A stretch of 64,000 nt of DNA from AP-15 sp963775875 (GCA_963775875.1 CAVZKP010000029.1:14340-78339); one strand, 5' to 3'; counted from the first letter of the stretch, positions 37,125 to 46,604 are shown. Numbers and translations are program-made. Notes: generated by a model from the letters alone, not told the origin.

Positions 37125-38059
37125 CCGGACCAGCCTGCCGCAGCGGATTGGACCTGCTCCCTGCTGTGCGGCGAATCTCCCGGTAAGGCGCTGCTCGCCA
37201 TATCCCAGCGGGACTCCCAAGCAACGGTCGATCGGATGTTTTCCCTCCGCGCGAAATACTGCGACGGCGGAGGGGAATGCGTTGCACCGTCCCGCCTTAC
37301 GCTCTGCATCACTTCCATCTTGCTAGCAGACAAACCGGCGAATATCAGCGCACTCCTGTAACACTCCGATTTCGGCAACAGGCTGTCTGCGGCAATTGCG
37401 GGCCAGCCGAGCAAAACCAATGGGAATGTCAAAAGCATCAGAAACGCTTCGCGACAGTATGCCGCCACCGTCCGCGGCGACCGCCACGCTGTCCGCGATC
37501 CTGGAATGGCATGTTGGATTGCCCAAATCGCAAAACTAATAACGGAGAATAGAATCCCACCATGCCGCTGGACACCGAAGACGGTGAAACCTCGATCTTC
37601 AAGTTCTATCGCCATACCTGCCACCGTCCATCGGCGAAAATCGACCACGTCACACTCTCCGTACATGAATGGAAAGCTGAAAAGTACGCGCCCGCCCGGT
37701 CGCAATACACGTATCATTTCATCGAGAGCAAGGTGATATTGCGCGATGTGCTGCAGTACCTCGAAGCAAACCACGAGATCGATCGATTGGTCGCGAATTG
37801 GCAAAGTGCGCGCATCTGCAATCAAATCAACCGAACCGCCAGAGGTGAAATCGAGGCTGAGATAATGTCTTACCCCGAAATGTCTCAAAATCTGTTTCCG
37901 GTAGGGCGCATTTCCCGCTCCGACGTCGAGACAGACATCGACGCCGCCTGAAGAGCTAATGCTAGCTCCCCGTGCAATGAACCTGCGGGTAAGAAACGAG
38001 TCAGCCTGCGTATATCTAATAGACCTGCGATAGAGTCTCAGAAACCAATTAGCAGCCAT
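36785..38059 (-). CDS. Class I SAM-dependent methyltransferase (3' part probably not native)
   Basis: Residues 1 to about 250 form a methyltransferase of the Methyltransf_11 type. It has the SAM motif VDVCLDVGAGNAPYR near 40-54, LSLDFTSGGSVDLIADA near 67-83, IDLVVCFEVLQHIAQYH near 93-109 and LRPGGRVLFSFPFMYG near 119-134. A hydrophobic stretch (FLMLLTFPLVLLGWP) follows. The substrate is unknown. Beyond about residue 260 (below 37280) the frame merely runs on through spacer and antisense to rsmA, so the natural stop seems lost. The gene region is visibly richer in A+T than its neighbours. It is flanked by rsmA and an rsmA remnant, so it was probably acquired. Confidence 0.72.
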   Translation of the reverse strand: MAANWFLRLYRRSIRYTQADSFLTRRFIARGASISSSGGVDVCLDVGAGNAPYRKQILRHFGVRHYLSLDFTSGGSVDLIADARTLPIRDQSIDLVVCFEVLQHIAQYHLALDEMIRVLRPGGRVLFSFPFMYGECDVVDFRRWTVAGMAIELEDRGFTVFGVQRHGGILFSVISFAIWAIQHAIPGSRTAWRSPRTVAAYCREAFLMLLTFPLVLLGWPAIAADSLLPKSECYRSALIFAGLSASKMEVMQSVRRDGATHSPPPSQYFARRENIRSTVAWESRWDMASSALPGDSPHSREQVQSAAAGWSGYPSSIAWARAQNWATVSSSARAVGGMPARSSSGLTGRPRVSRLERSILRRWPKAAAVTRSRTGLAAGASGVGRGTMPTRVEITWGGGVKARAGTSNRMRGSASHWVSTDSRP

Positions 38060-38285
38060 GGGTGCTTGCTAGCGGGGCGCGTAAAAGGGTTGCTGATTTT
38101 GCGCATTGCTGGCCCTTTGGGGTGGGCATGGGAGTGGTGCCGAGGCCTATTTCAGTTTGTCATAATATATCAGACCTGGAAGCGAGTTTGGGCGGGAAAT
38201 ATCACCGTGCTCCAGAGACCCGCGGAGAAATGGTCGCACTGCTCGAGGTTAGTCCGTAAGACAAGATCCGGCTAGTCGGCGGGTA

Positions 38286-38491
38286 AGCCGCCAAACCGGC
38301 CCTCGAACGCGCGACCGCCGCCGCCTTTGGCCAGCACCGCAAGATGCTGCGCTCGAGCCTCGAACCCCTCGGCCGCCCAGTCGGCCCGCTGCTCGACCGC
38401 GCTGGCATCCCGCCAACAGCCAGCGCCGAGCGAATTGTCGGTCGGCCAATTCTGGGCGATCACCCGCGCCGTCGACGAAATCGATCGGTGA
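38286..38491 (+). pseudogene. Truncated second copy of the rsmA 3' end
   Basis: This segment aligns with 36926-37124, the last 66 codons of rsmA, at roughly 85-90 % identity by eye. It contains the shared protein text AAAFGQ-RKMLRSSLE and PLLDRAGIPPTA. One extra C at about 38431 shifts the frame. Without it the copy would read on as ELSVGQFWAITRAVDEIDR and stop at 38489-38491. It has no 5' part. The rest of the 38060-38602 spacer holds only A+T-richer sequence with no gene I can support. Confidence 0.8.
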
Positions 38492-38602
38492 GCCCGCTGC
38501 AGCAGGTCGCGATACTGCCATCTCGACGTAATCAAACTGTCGTTGGGGTGACACGCTTGCCGCATAGCTTCTTCCGCGCATTCGGCAATATAGGAGCGGG
38601 CC

Positions 38603-40364
38603 ATGCGGATATTATGGCGAAGTGCGGTATTGGGCGCGGGGCTGCTGGCGGCTTCGGCCGGTCCGCAGGTTTACGCCGACGAGGGCGGCGATTTCGGCGG
38701 GCACGGCATCCGGCGGGTGCTGCTGATCAGCATCGACGGCATGCATGCGGTCGATTTCGCGAATTGCACGAGCGGGCTCGCCGGCGTCAATGGCGGCAGC
38801 CTCCTACTGTCCTAACCTCGCAGCACTCGGCGAGACCGGCACCACCTACACCGACACGTCCACCTCCAAGCCGTCCGACTCGTTCCCCGGATTGATGGCG
38901 CTGGTGACCGGCGGCTCGCCGCGCACGGTGGGCGCGTTCTACGACGTCGCCTACGACCGCTCGCTCGATCCGCCGGCGACGACGACCGGCAACGGCGTTG
39001 CCGGAGCGCCGGACCTGTGCACGCCCGCCGCGGCACCGCCAACTGGTACGAGGACCGAGTTCGACGAGGGCATCGATATCGACCAGACCCAGCTAAACGG
39101 GGGAGCGCCTGCCGGCGTGGACGGCGGCATCGCGTCGATCGATCCGAGCCGACTCGAACGCGATCCGGCGCATGGCTGCGCTCCGGTCTACCCGTGGAAC
39201 TTCATTCGTACGAACACGATTTTTGGCGTGGTGCATGCCGCGGGCGGCTACACCGCTTGGTCGGACAAGCACCCGGCCTACTCGGCGGTCTCCGGCCCCG
39301 GAAACGGGAAGAACGTGGACGATTATTACGCGCCCGAAATCAACTCGATCCGTGATAGCGCTGCGCCGGCGTGCCCAACTGCAATCCGATCCCGGACCAG
39401 ACCGCAGTAATCCAGGCTCGTGGACCGACAGCTTTGCCAACATCCAGTGCTACGACAGCCTGAAGGTGCAGGCGATCGTCAACGAGATCGACGGCCGGAA
39501 CCATAGCGGCGCGAAGCGGCGGCCGGTTCCGAACGTCTTCGGGATGAATTTCCAGGCGGTCAGCGTCGGGCAGAAGCTGATCGAAAAGACGCATCGGCGT
39601 AGCCGGTGGCTATCTGGACAATATCGGCACCCCGAGCCCGGCGCTGCTCGGCGAGATCGAGTTCGCCGACAGCTCGATCGGCAAAATGGTCACCGCGCTC
39701 AAAAAGCGCGGGCTCTATCGATCGACGCTGATCATCATCTCGGCCAAGCATGGCCAGAGCCCGATCGACTCGGCTCGGTATCTGGGCATATCGACCAGCT
39801 CCTGGCGACCCGATCACGACCTCGCCGGCGACCATCCTGGCAAACCTGCTGCCATTTTCCGAATCCCCGGCCAACCCAACCGGGATCGGCCCGACCGAGG
39901 ACGATGTTTCGCTGCTCTGGCTGACGGATTCGACGCAGACCGCGAATGCGGTGCAGATGTTGGAAAGTCAGTCGCCTGCGACCAACAACATCGCCGGCAT
40001 CGGCGAGATTTTCTCTGGACCAGGGATCGGCCAGTTGTTCAACCTGCCGGGACTGCCGCCGAACGGCGATCCGCGCACACCGGACATCATCGTCACCCCG
40101 AATATCGGCGTCACCTACTCCGGAAGCGGCAAGAAGCTCGCCGAACATGGCGGCTTCGCCCATGACGACACCAACGTAATGATGTTGGTCTCCAATCCGT
40201 CGATGTCTCCCTGGACGGTGACCAGCCCGGTCGAGACCTACCAGATCGCGCCGACCATCCTGGCGGCGCTCGGCCTCGATCCCGACAAGCTGACCGCGGT
40301 CCAGAAAGAAGGCACGCAGGTCCTGCCCGGCCTCGGGCTCGACAGCGGACACTCGCATTTCTGA
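38603..40364 (+). pseudogene. Type I phosphodiesterase/alkaline phosphatase family protein, multiply frameshifted
   Basis: The gene starts at an ATG with AGGAG upstream and a signal peptide (MRILWRSAVLGAGLLAASAG). The sequence then reads LLISIDGMHAVDFANC. After a shift near 38800 it continues as PNLAALGETGTTYTDT, with the Ser/Thr nucleophile region SKPSDSFPGLMALVTGG. Further shifts occur near 39365, 39420, 39595 and 39790, but family segments persist in order: WTDSFANIQCYDSL, GGYLDNIGTPSPALLGEIEF, IIISAKHGQSPIDS and AEHGGFAHDDTNVMML. Intact relatives are secreted metal-dependent phosphodiesterases or nucleotide pyrophosphatases of about 550-600 residues. With at least five shifts this is a true pseudogene or a very poorly assembled gene. 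Confidence 0.85.
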
Positions 40365-40380
40365 CCGAAAACCAAGCTGA

Positions 40381-40409
40381 GGGGCACCCCCGCGTTACGG
40401 GGATGCCCC
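40381..40409. terminator. Bidirectional hairpin terminator
   Basis: GGGGCA at 40381-40386 pairs with TGCCCC at 40404-40409. After one C-A mismatch, CCCCG pairs with CGGGG around a CGTTA loop. ATTTCC follows. It lies between the convergent phosphodiesterase pseudogene and gmk, so it can serve both strands. Confidence 0.75.
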
Positions 40410-40422
40410 ATTTCCCTGTAGA

Positions 40423-41058
40423 TCAGGCCCCGCGCAGGCTGGCGACGAATTCGGCGAGGCCGGGCTGGCGGTCGCGGCGCAGCCTTTCGGCGGTGAGGAT
40501 GGCGCGGGCCTGGACGAGGCTGTCCTCGACCGTGTTGTTGACGATCACATAGTCGTATTCGGACCAGTGGCTCAGTTCCTCGGCCGATTTCGCCATTCGT
40601 GCGGCGACGATCGAATCGCTGTCCTGGGCCCGCGCGCGCAGCCGTTGTTCGAGTGCGGCGACGCTCGGCGGCAGGACAAACACCGCGACCAGGTCCGGCC
40701 GCACCTTTTCGGCCAGCTGCTGGGTTCCCTGCCAGTCGAGATCGCCGACGATGTCACGCCCGGCGGCCAGCGCCTCTTCGATCGGCCGGCGCGGCGTGCC
40801 GTAGCAATGGCCGAAGACGCGCGCATGCTCCAAGAATTCGCCCCCGGCGACCATTTCGTCGAAGCGGGGCTGGTCGATAAACCGGTAGTCGCGGCCGTCA
40901 ACCTCGCCCGGCCGCTGCGCGCGGGTGGTCACCGAAACCGACAGGGTGAGGCTCGGATCGTCGTCGACGAGCCGGCGGGTGATCGTCGTCTTGCCCGCGC
41001 CGGAGGGCGAGGAAAGGACGAGCAGCAGCCCGCGCCGCCGGATCGGTGCCGCGCTCAT
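40423..41058 (-). CDS. gmk: Guanylate kinase
   Basis: This 211-residue enzyme phosphorylates GMP to GDP. The P-loop SSPSGAGKTTI is near residue 16, and TTRAQRPGEVDGRDYRFID, the GMP-binding segment, is near 43. The ATG at 41058 (MSAAPIRRRG) was chosen because upstream sequence belongs to yicC; the start overlaps the yicC stop by 4 bases. It is the last gene of the fabD-to-gmk block. Confidence 0.96.
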   Translation of the reverse strand: MSAAPIRRRGLLLVLSSPSGAGKTTITRRLVDDDPSLTLSVSVTTRAQRPGEVDGRDYRFIDQPRFDEMVAGGEFLEHARVFGHCYGTPRRPIEEALAAGRDIVGDLDWQGTQQLAEKVRPDLVAVFVLPPSVAALEQRLRARAQDSDSIVAARMAKSAEELSHWSEYDYVIVNNTVEDSLVQARAILTAERLRRDRQPGLAEFVASLRGA

Positions 41059-41921
41059 TCGATGTTCTGCACCTGCTCGCGGAACTGCTCGACCACCGCC
41101 TTGAGCGCCAGCCCGGTGCGGGTCAGCTCGATATCGGCCGATTTCGAGCACAGGGTGTTGGCCTCGCGGTTCAGCTCCTGGCAGAGAAAATCAAGGCGCC
41201 GGCCGACCGCCTCACCCTCTTGCAATAATTCCCCGGCCTGCTCGAGATGGGCGCGCAGCCGCTCCAACTCCTCGCGGATGTCCGAGCGCGCGGCGAGCAG
41301 CGCCACCTCCTGGGCGACCCGCTCCTCGGGCATCCCCGGCGTCAGATCGGCGAGGCTTGCCAGCACCATGCGCAATCGCTCGCGGATCGCCGCCGGCTGA
41401 GCCGCCGCACCGGTTGCGGCCGCGGCGACCAGCGCCGCCATCTCGTCGAGCTGGGCGCGCAGCAGCGCGGCGATGCGCACCCCCTCCTCGGTGCGGGCCA
41501 CCGCGAGCTGGTCGAGGGCCGCAATCCAGCCGGCCAGCACGGCGCGCCGCCGCGCCTCGACCACCGCCTCCTCCTCGTCCTCGACGGTCTCGACGACGCC
41601 GCGCAAGGCCAGCAGCCCGTCGAGCCGCGCCGGTGCGGCTTCGATCTCGCCGCTCAGTTGATTGATCAGGGCGACGAGCTGGGACAGCGCCTCGCGGTTG
41701 ACCCGCAGCACCGGCGCGGTGGTCCGGGTGATCGAGAGGCCGGCCGAAAAATTGCCGCGGCGAAACCGCTGCGCCAGCGCCGCGCGCAATTCGGGCTCCA
41801 GCGCGTCGAAGCCGGGGCCGAGCCGCAGCCGCAGATCGAGGGCGCGGCCGTTGACGCTCTTGACCTCCCATACCCAGGAGATCCCGGGCGCCTCGCCCTG
41901 CGTCCGGGCGAACCCGGTCAT
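41055..41921 (-). CDS. yicC: YicC-family endoribonuclease-like protein
   Basis: This 288-residue protein of the YicC/YloC family has reported members that are endoribonucleases acting on RNA decay. The ATG at 41921 (MTGFARTQGEAPGISWVWEV) gives the conserved N-terminus. Other conserved text is SVNGRALDLRLRLGPGFDALE near 22-42 and the C-terminal RLDFLCQELNREANTLCSKS near 240-260. The ending LKAVVEQFREQVQNIE is family-typical. It is followed by gmk with a 4-base overlap, a pairing found in many bacteria. Confidence 0.93.
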   Translation of the reverse strand: MTGFARTQGEAPGISWVWEVKSVNGRALDLRLRLGPGFDALEPELRAALAQRFRRGNFSAGLSITRTTAPVLRVNREALSQLVALINQLSGEIEAAPARLDGLLALRGVVETVEDEEEAVVEARRRAVLAGWIAALDQLAVARTEEGVRIAALLRAQLDEMAALVAAAATGAAAQPAAIRERLRMVLASLADLTPGMPEERVAQEVALLAARSDIREELERLRAHLEQAGELLQEGEAVGRRLDFLCQELNREANTLCSKSADIELTRTGLALKAVVEQFREQVQNIE

Positions 41922-42018
41922 GCTGGCCACGCCCACGCCGTCACACTCCCCCGGTTGTCGATCCGGCGTTATAGCGGTCCCTCCCGTGGCGCGCCACCAG
42001 CGCCGCGCGGCCGTCGCC

Positions 42019-43035
42019 TCAGCGGGCGGGGGCCGGCGGCGGGTCGGCGGCGACCGCGGCGCTGCGGCGATACTGGGCGACGTTGCGGTTGTGCTCGGCC
42101 AGGGTCTCGGCAAAGACGTGCCCGCCCGATCCATCGGCGACGAAATAGAGGTCGTCGGTCGGGGTCGGCCGGGCAGCGGCGCGCAGTGCCGCCATTCCCG
42201 GATTGTCGATCGGGCCGGGCGGCAGCCCCTTCTCGACATAGGTGTTGTAGGGCGAGGCGAGCGCCAGATCGGCGCGGGTCAGCGGGCGGTCGATTTTCTG
42301 CGCGCCGTCGTCGCTCAACGCATAGAGCACGGTCGGGTCCGATTGCAGGCGCATGCCGAGGCGCAGCCGATTGACGAAGACCGCGGCGATCAACGCCCGC
42401 TCATCGGCGCGCTTGGCTTCCCGCTCGACCAGCGAGGCGAGGATCAGCAGCTGTTCCGGGTTCGCCAGCGGCAGGTCGGGCCGCCGCTCGGCCCAGGCCG
42501 ATTGCAACGCGCGCGCCATCGCCTGCTGCATCCGACCGAGCAATGCCTGGCGGGTGTTGCCGTAGCTGTAGATGTAGGTGTCCGGCATCAGCGCGCCTTC
42601 GGGCGGCAGCTTGCCGATGTCGCCGTCGAGGGCCGGGGCCGCCCGCACCAGCGCCACGATTTGCGCGCTGGTCAGACCTTCGGGAATGGTCAGCCGGTGC
42701 CTGACGGTTTTGCCGCTGGCGAGGATGCCGGCCGCGTCGAGGGCGCTGGTCCCGGCCGGGAACGCGTATTCCCCGGCCAACAGCGCCCCACCCTTGCCGG
42801 CGAGCGTGGCTCCGACCTCGAACGGCAGCTGGTGCCGGATCACCCCCTGCTGCGCCAGCAGCGCGGCGATTTCGCCGAGGCCGGTGCGCGGCGGGATCAC
42901 CACCGTGCGGGCCTGGGTCAGCGGGCCCGGGCCGGTCACGTCGCGGTAGAGCCACCAGCCGGCCCCGCCGGCCGCCGCGAGGATCGCCGAAACGGCCAGC
43001 AGCGCCCAGCCGAACAGACGAAGCATGCCGCGCAT
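42019..43035 (-). CDS. mltG: Endolytic transglycosylase MltG
   Basis: This 338-residue inner-membrane lytic transglycosylase cleaves nascent peptidoglycan and helps set glycan length. One N-terminal membrane helix (about residues 7-30) precedes a LysM-like region, followed by the YceG domain. The catalytic Glu lies in LASLVEREAKRADER near residue 210. VFVNRLRLGMRLQSDPTVLYAL and ASPYNTYVEKGLPPGPIDNPG are family hallmarks. It is 38 bases downstream of fabF and about 100 bases upstream of yicC in the usual block order. Confidence 0.95.
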   Translation of the reverse strand: MRGMLRLFGWALLAVSAILAAAGGAGWWLYRDVTGPGPLTQARTVVIPPRTGLGEIAALLAQQGVIRHQLPFEVGATLAGKGGALLAGEYAFPAGTSALDAAGILASGKTVRHRLTIPEGLTSAQIVALVRAAPALDGDIGKLPPEGALMPDTYIYSYGNTRQALLGRMQQAMARALQSAWAERRPDLPLANPEQLLILASLVEREAKRADERALIAAVFVNRLRLGMRLQSDPTVLYALSDDGAQKIDRPLTRADLALASPYNTYVEKGLPPGPIDNPGMAALRAAARPTPTDDLYFVADGSGGHVFAETLAEHNRNVAQYRRSAAVAADPPPAPAR

Positions 43036-43073
43036 GGTTCAGAAATCCAGGACGTGCCGGCTGGATCGGCCGC

Positions 43074-44336
43074 TTACGGCGGACCGGTAAACACCAGAGA
43101 CGCGTTGGTGCCGCCGAACCCGAAAGAATTCGTCAGCACATAGCTGACCCGGCGCTCCTTGGCCTGGTTCGGAACCAGGTCGATGTCGCAGGACGGCGAC
43201 GGGTTGTCGAGGTTCAAGGTCGGCGGGACCACCCCGTCGCGCATGGCGAGGATCGAAAAGATCGCTTCGACGCTGCCGGCGGCGCCGAGCAGGTGTCCGA
43301 TCGCCGATTTGGTCGACGACATCGACAGTTCGTAGGCGTGGCGGCCGAATAGCCGCTTGACCGCGCCCAATTCAATTTCGTCGCCGAGCGGGGTCGATGT
43401 GCCATGCGCGTTGATGTAGTCGATCTGTTCCGCGGCGATGCCGGCGCGGCGCAACGCGTTGCGCATCGAGCGAAAGGCGCCGTTGCCGTCCTCGGCCGGC
43501 GCAGTCAGGTGAAAGGCGTCGCCCGACATGCCGTAGCCGATCACCTCGGCATAGATCCGGGCGTCACGCCGCCGGGCGTGCTCGAGCTCTTCGAGCACCA
43601 GAATCCCGGCGCCCTCGCCCATCACGAAACCGTCGCGGGCCTGGTCCCACGGCCGCGAGGCGCGCGGCGGATCGTCGTTGAACCCGGTCGACAGGGCCCG
43701 CGCCGCGGCAAATCCGGCGAGACCGAGCCGGCAGATCGCCGCTTCGGTGCCGCCGCACACCATCACATCGGCATCGTCGAGCATGATCAGCCGGGCAGCG
43801 TCGCCGATCGCGTGCGCCCCGGTCGAGCAGGCCGTCACCACCGCATGGTTCGGCCCGCAAAAGCCATAGCGGATCGAGACGTGACCGGAGGCGAGGTTGA
43901 TCAGATTGGCCGGTATGAAAAACGGCGACAGACGGCGCGGGCCGCGCTCGTGCAGGGTCAGCGCGCCCTCGGTGATGCCAGAGAGGCCGCCGATGCCGGA
44001 GCCGATCATGACACCGGTGCGCTCGCGCTCGTATTCGTCGTCCGGCGTCCAACCGGCATCCTCGACCGCCTGCGCGGCCGCGGCCAACGCGTAGACGATA
44101 AAGCCGTCCATCTTGCGCTGGTCTTTGGGCGGCACCCAGTCATCGACGTTGAACAGCCCGGACGCGGTCTCGCCGCGCGGCACCTGGGCGGCGATCCGCG
44201 CCGGCAGATCGGAAACGTCGAAAGACTGGATCGCGCTCACCCCCGAAGCGCCACCGATCAGCCGCTGCCAATTTCGCTCAAGGCCGATGCCGAGGGGCGT
44301 CACCAGCCCCATGCCGGTTACGACGGCGCGTCGCAT
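43074..44336 (-). CDS. fabF: Beta-ketoacyl-ACP synthase II
   Basis: This 420-residue condensing enzyme elongates acyl-ACP with malonyl-ACP. The active-site Cys lies in VVTACSTGAHAIGDA near residue 167. The two catalytic His are in NAHGTSTPLGDEIE near 310 and KSAIGHLLGAAGSVE near 345, with the nearby Lys conserved. It ends with the typical NSFGFGGTNASLVF segment. It follows acpP by 86 bases, as in many proteobacteria. Confidence 0.97.
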   Translation of the reverse strand: MRRAVVTGMGLVTPLGIGLERNWQRLIGGASGVSAIQSFDVSDLPARIAAQVPRGETASGLFNVDDWVPPKDQRKMDGFIVYALAAAAQAVEDAGWTPDDEYERERTGVMIGSGIGGLSGITEGALTLHERGPRRLSPFFIPANLINLASGHVSIRYGFCGPNHAVVTACSTGAHAIGDAARLIMLDDADVMVCGGTEAAICRLGLAGFAAARALSTGFNDDPPRASRPWDQARDGFVMGEGAGILVLEELEHARRRDARIYAEVIGYGMSGDAFHLTAPAEDGNGAFRSMRNALRRAGIAAEQIDYINAHGTSTPLGDEIELGAVKRLFGRHAYELSMSSTKSAIGHLLGAAGSVEAIFSILAMRDGVVPPTLNLDNPSPSCDIDLVPNQAKERRVSYVLTNSFGFGGTNASLVFTGPP

Positions 44337-44422
44337 CCCGTTCTCACGGACGGCCGGACGGTCGAGGGATCACGGGCGGGAGCCTCTCGCAGGATTTGGC
44401 AAAGGCGGGGCGAGGTAACGGT

Positions 44423-44656
44423 TCAACTGTGCGATTCGATAAAGCTGACCGCATCCTTGACCGTGACGATCTTTTCCGCCGCATCATCCGGGATCTCGCA
44501 ACCGAATTCCTCTTCGAAAGCCATTACGAGTTCGACCGTGTCGAGGCTGTCGGCGCCGAGATCGTCGATAAAGCTGGCGTTCTCGGTCACCTTCAATTCA
44601 TCGACGCCCAAATGTTCGACGACGATCTTTTTGACCCGCTCGGCGACATCGCTCAT
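44423..44656 (-). CDS. acpP: Acyl carrier protein
   Basis: This 77-residue acidic carrier holds the growing acyl chain on 4'-phosphopantetheine attached to the Ser of GADSLDTVEL (near residue 37). The ATG at 44656 (MSDVAERVKKIVVEHLGVDE) was chosen as the usual N-terminus. It is followed by fabF and preceded by a 168-base gap after fabG. That gap could carry its own promoter, since acpP is normally strongly expressed, but I could not pick a convincing one. Confidence 0.97.
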   Translation of the reverse strand: MSDVAERVKKIVVEHLGVDELKVTENASFIDDLGADSLDTVELVMAFEEEFGCEIPDDAAEKIVTVKDAVSFIESHS

Positions 44657-44824
44657 CCGTTCTTCCCCCTCAGTGGCTGGCTGAAATTGGGCTCGATACA
44701 CAAATACGGGCGCCGTCCGCGGTCATAGTGTCGCCGTCGAGGGCCACGATCAAGGCGCGGGTCACATAACATGGATTCCCCAACCGTGCCAATTCGGCTG
44801 AACCGGGCTGCCGGACGCGCGATG

Positions 44825-45568
44825 CTATAGCATGGCCATGCCGCCGTTGACGTGCAAGGTTTGGCCGGTGACGTAGGCGGCCTCGGCGCTAGCCAGATAG
44901 ACGATCGCGGCGGCGACGTCCTCGGACGTACCGAACCGGCCGGCGGGAATCGCCGCGCCGAGGCGGGCGCGCTGATCCGCGGTCAGCTTGTCGGTCATCG
45001 CCGTCGCGATCAGGCCCGGGGCGACGCAGTTGACGGTGACGCCGCGGCCCGCAACTTCGGCCGCGATCGATTTCGACATGCCGATGATCCCCGCCTTGGC
45101 CGCGGCATAATTCGCCTGGCCGGGGTTGCCGGTGACGCCGACGATCGAGGTCACCGCGATGATCCGGCCGTGCCGCCGCCGCACCATGCCACGCAGCACT
45201 GCGCGGGTGAGGCGAAAGGCAGCGGTCAGATCCACCTCGAGCACCGCCTGCCAATCCGCATCGGTCATCCGCAAGGCCAGCGCATCGCGGGTCAGGCCGG
45301 CGTTGTTGACCAGGATGTCGATATGGCCGAGCGCCGCCTCCGCTTGCTTGATCAGCTGGTCGCAGGCGTCCGGTTGGGCGAGATCGGCAAGCCCGACATG
45401 GGCGCCCTCAGCGAATTCGGCGGCGAGCGTCTGGAGCGCTGCGGCGCGCGTCCCGGCCAGCATCAGCACCGCCCCCTGGGCGTGCAATGCCCGGGCGATG
45501 GCCCCGCCGATGCCGCCGGAGGCTCCGGTGACCAGTGCCGTGCGACCCGACAGATCGAACATCGCCAT
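44825..45568 (-). CDS. fabG: 3-oxoacyl-ACP reductase
   Basis: This 247-residue short-chain dehydrogenase uses NADPH to reduce beta-ketoacyl-ACP. The cofactor motif TGASGGIGGAIA is near residues 15-26 and NNAGLTRDALALRM near 88. The catalytic Ser is in TSIVGVTGNPGQAN, followed by YAAAK near 150. It ends with YVTGQTLHVNGGMAML. It begins 21 bases after fabD. Confidence 0.97.
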   Translation of the reverse strand: MAMFDLSGRTALVTGASGGIGGAIARALHAQGAVLMLAGTRAAALQTLAAEFAEGAHVGLADLAQPDACDQLIKQAEAALGHIDILVNNAGLTRDALALRMTDADWQAVLEVDLTAAFRLTRAVLRGMVRRRHGRIIAVTSIVGVTGNPGQANYAAAKAGIIGMSKSIAAEVAGRGVTVNCVAPGLIATAMTDKLTADQRARLGAAIPAGRFGTSEDVAAAIVYLASAEAAYVTGQTLHVNGGMAML

Positions 45569-45589
45569 AGCCGTTCGACCAATCCGTCT

Positions 45590-46546
45590 CTAGAGGTCTT
45601 CGATCAGGGCCCCGACCTCGGCGGGGGTGCCGACGGAACGCGCCGCGAGCGCCGGCGCGATGCGCTTGACGAGCCCGGCGAGCACCCGCCCGGCGCCAAT
45701 CTCGACGATCTCCTCGACCCCGGAGGCGGCCAGGAACAGCACGCTCTCGCGCCACCGCACCATCGCCGTCACCTGCTCGACCAGCAGGCGCCTGATCGCG
45801 TCGGGATTGGCGACCGCGCTTGCCGAGACATTGGCGACGAGCGGCACCAGCGGCGGGCGCAGGGCCACCTTTTCGAGCGCCTCGGCCATCGCTGCGGCGG
45901 CCGGCATCAGTAGCGGCGAATGAAACGGCGCGCTGACCGCCAGCATGATCGAGCGGCGCGCACCGCGCTCGCGGGCGATTGCGATCGCCCGTTCGACCGC
46001 GCCGCGATGGCCGCTGACCACGACCTGTCCCGGAGCGTTGTCGTTGGCCACCGCGCAGATCTCGTCGTGATCGAGCCCGGCGCGCGTCGCCTCGGCGGCA
46101 ATGGCGCGCGCCACCGCGACCTCGAGCCCGATCAGCGCCGCCATCGCTCCCTCACCGACCGGCACCGCACGCTGCATCGCCTGTCCGCGTAATTTGAGCA
46201 GCCGCGCCGCGTCGCCAACCGAAAGCGCCCCGGCCGCGGCCAGCGCCGAATATTCGCCGAGCGAATGCCCGGCGACAAAGGCGACGTGCCGGCCGAAGTC
46301 GAGCCCGCCTTCGGCTTCGAGCACCCGGATCGCCGCGAGGCTCGCCGCCATCAGCGCCGGCTGGGCATTTTCGGTCAGCACCAGTTCGTTCTCCGGTCCC
46401 TCGAACATCAACCGCGAGAGAGGCTGCGACAGCGCGTCGTCGACCTCGTCGAAAAGGCGCCGCGCCGTCGGAAAGGCCCCGGCGAGGCCGCCTCCCATGC
46501 CGACCGCCTGCGAGCCCTGCCCCGGAAATACCAATGCACGCTTCAT
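45590..46546 (-). CDS. fabD: Malonyl-CoA-ACP transacylase
   Basis: This 318-residue enzyme loads malonyl groups onto ACP. The nucleophile Ser is in GHSLGEYSALAAAG near residue 92, the catalytic His in SAPFHSPLLMPAAA near 200, and the N-terminal FPGQGSQAVGMGG is standard. The ATG at 46546 (MKRALVFPGQG) was chosen because the upstream extension has no family similarity and would cross the rpsF promoter region. It is the first gene of the fab block and divergent from rpsF. Confidence 0.96.
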   Translation of the reverse strand: MKRALVFPGQGSQAVGMGGGLAGAFPTARRLFDEVDDALSQPLSRLMFEGPENELVLTENAQPALMAASLAAIRVLEAEGGLDFGRHVAFVAGHSLGEYSALAAAGALSVGDAARLLKLRGQAMQRAVPVGEGAMAALIGLEVAVARAIAAEATRAGLDHDEICAVANDNAPGQVVVSGHRGAVERAIAIARERGARRSIMLAVSAPFHSPLLMPAAAAMAEALEKVALRPPLVPLVANVSASAVANPDAIRRLLVEQVTAMVRWRESVLFLAASGVEEIVEIGAGRVLAGLVKRIAPALAARSVGTPAEVGALIEDL

Positions 46547-46604
46547 CGCCGACAATTCCCCCGTTCCCCCTCGCCGGTATCGACCTGAAACCGGCGGCCA
46601 TATC

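Noticed and set aside
37562..37951. 129-residue plus-strand reading frame inside the rsmA-gmk insert
   Set aside because: It is exactly antisense to the methyltransferase, whose SAM-binding motifs are clear, and it has no recognisable domain.
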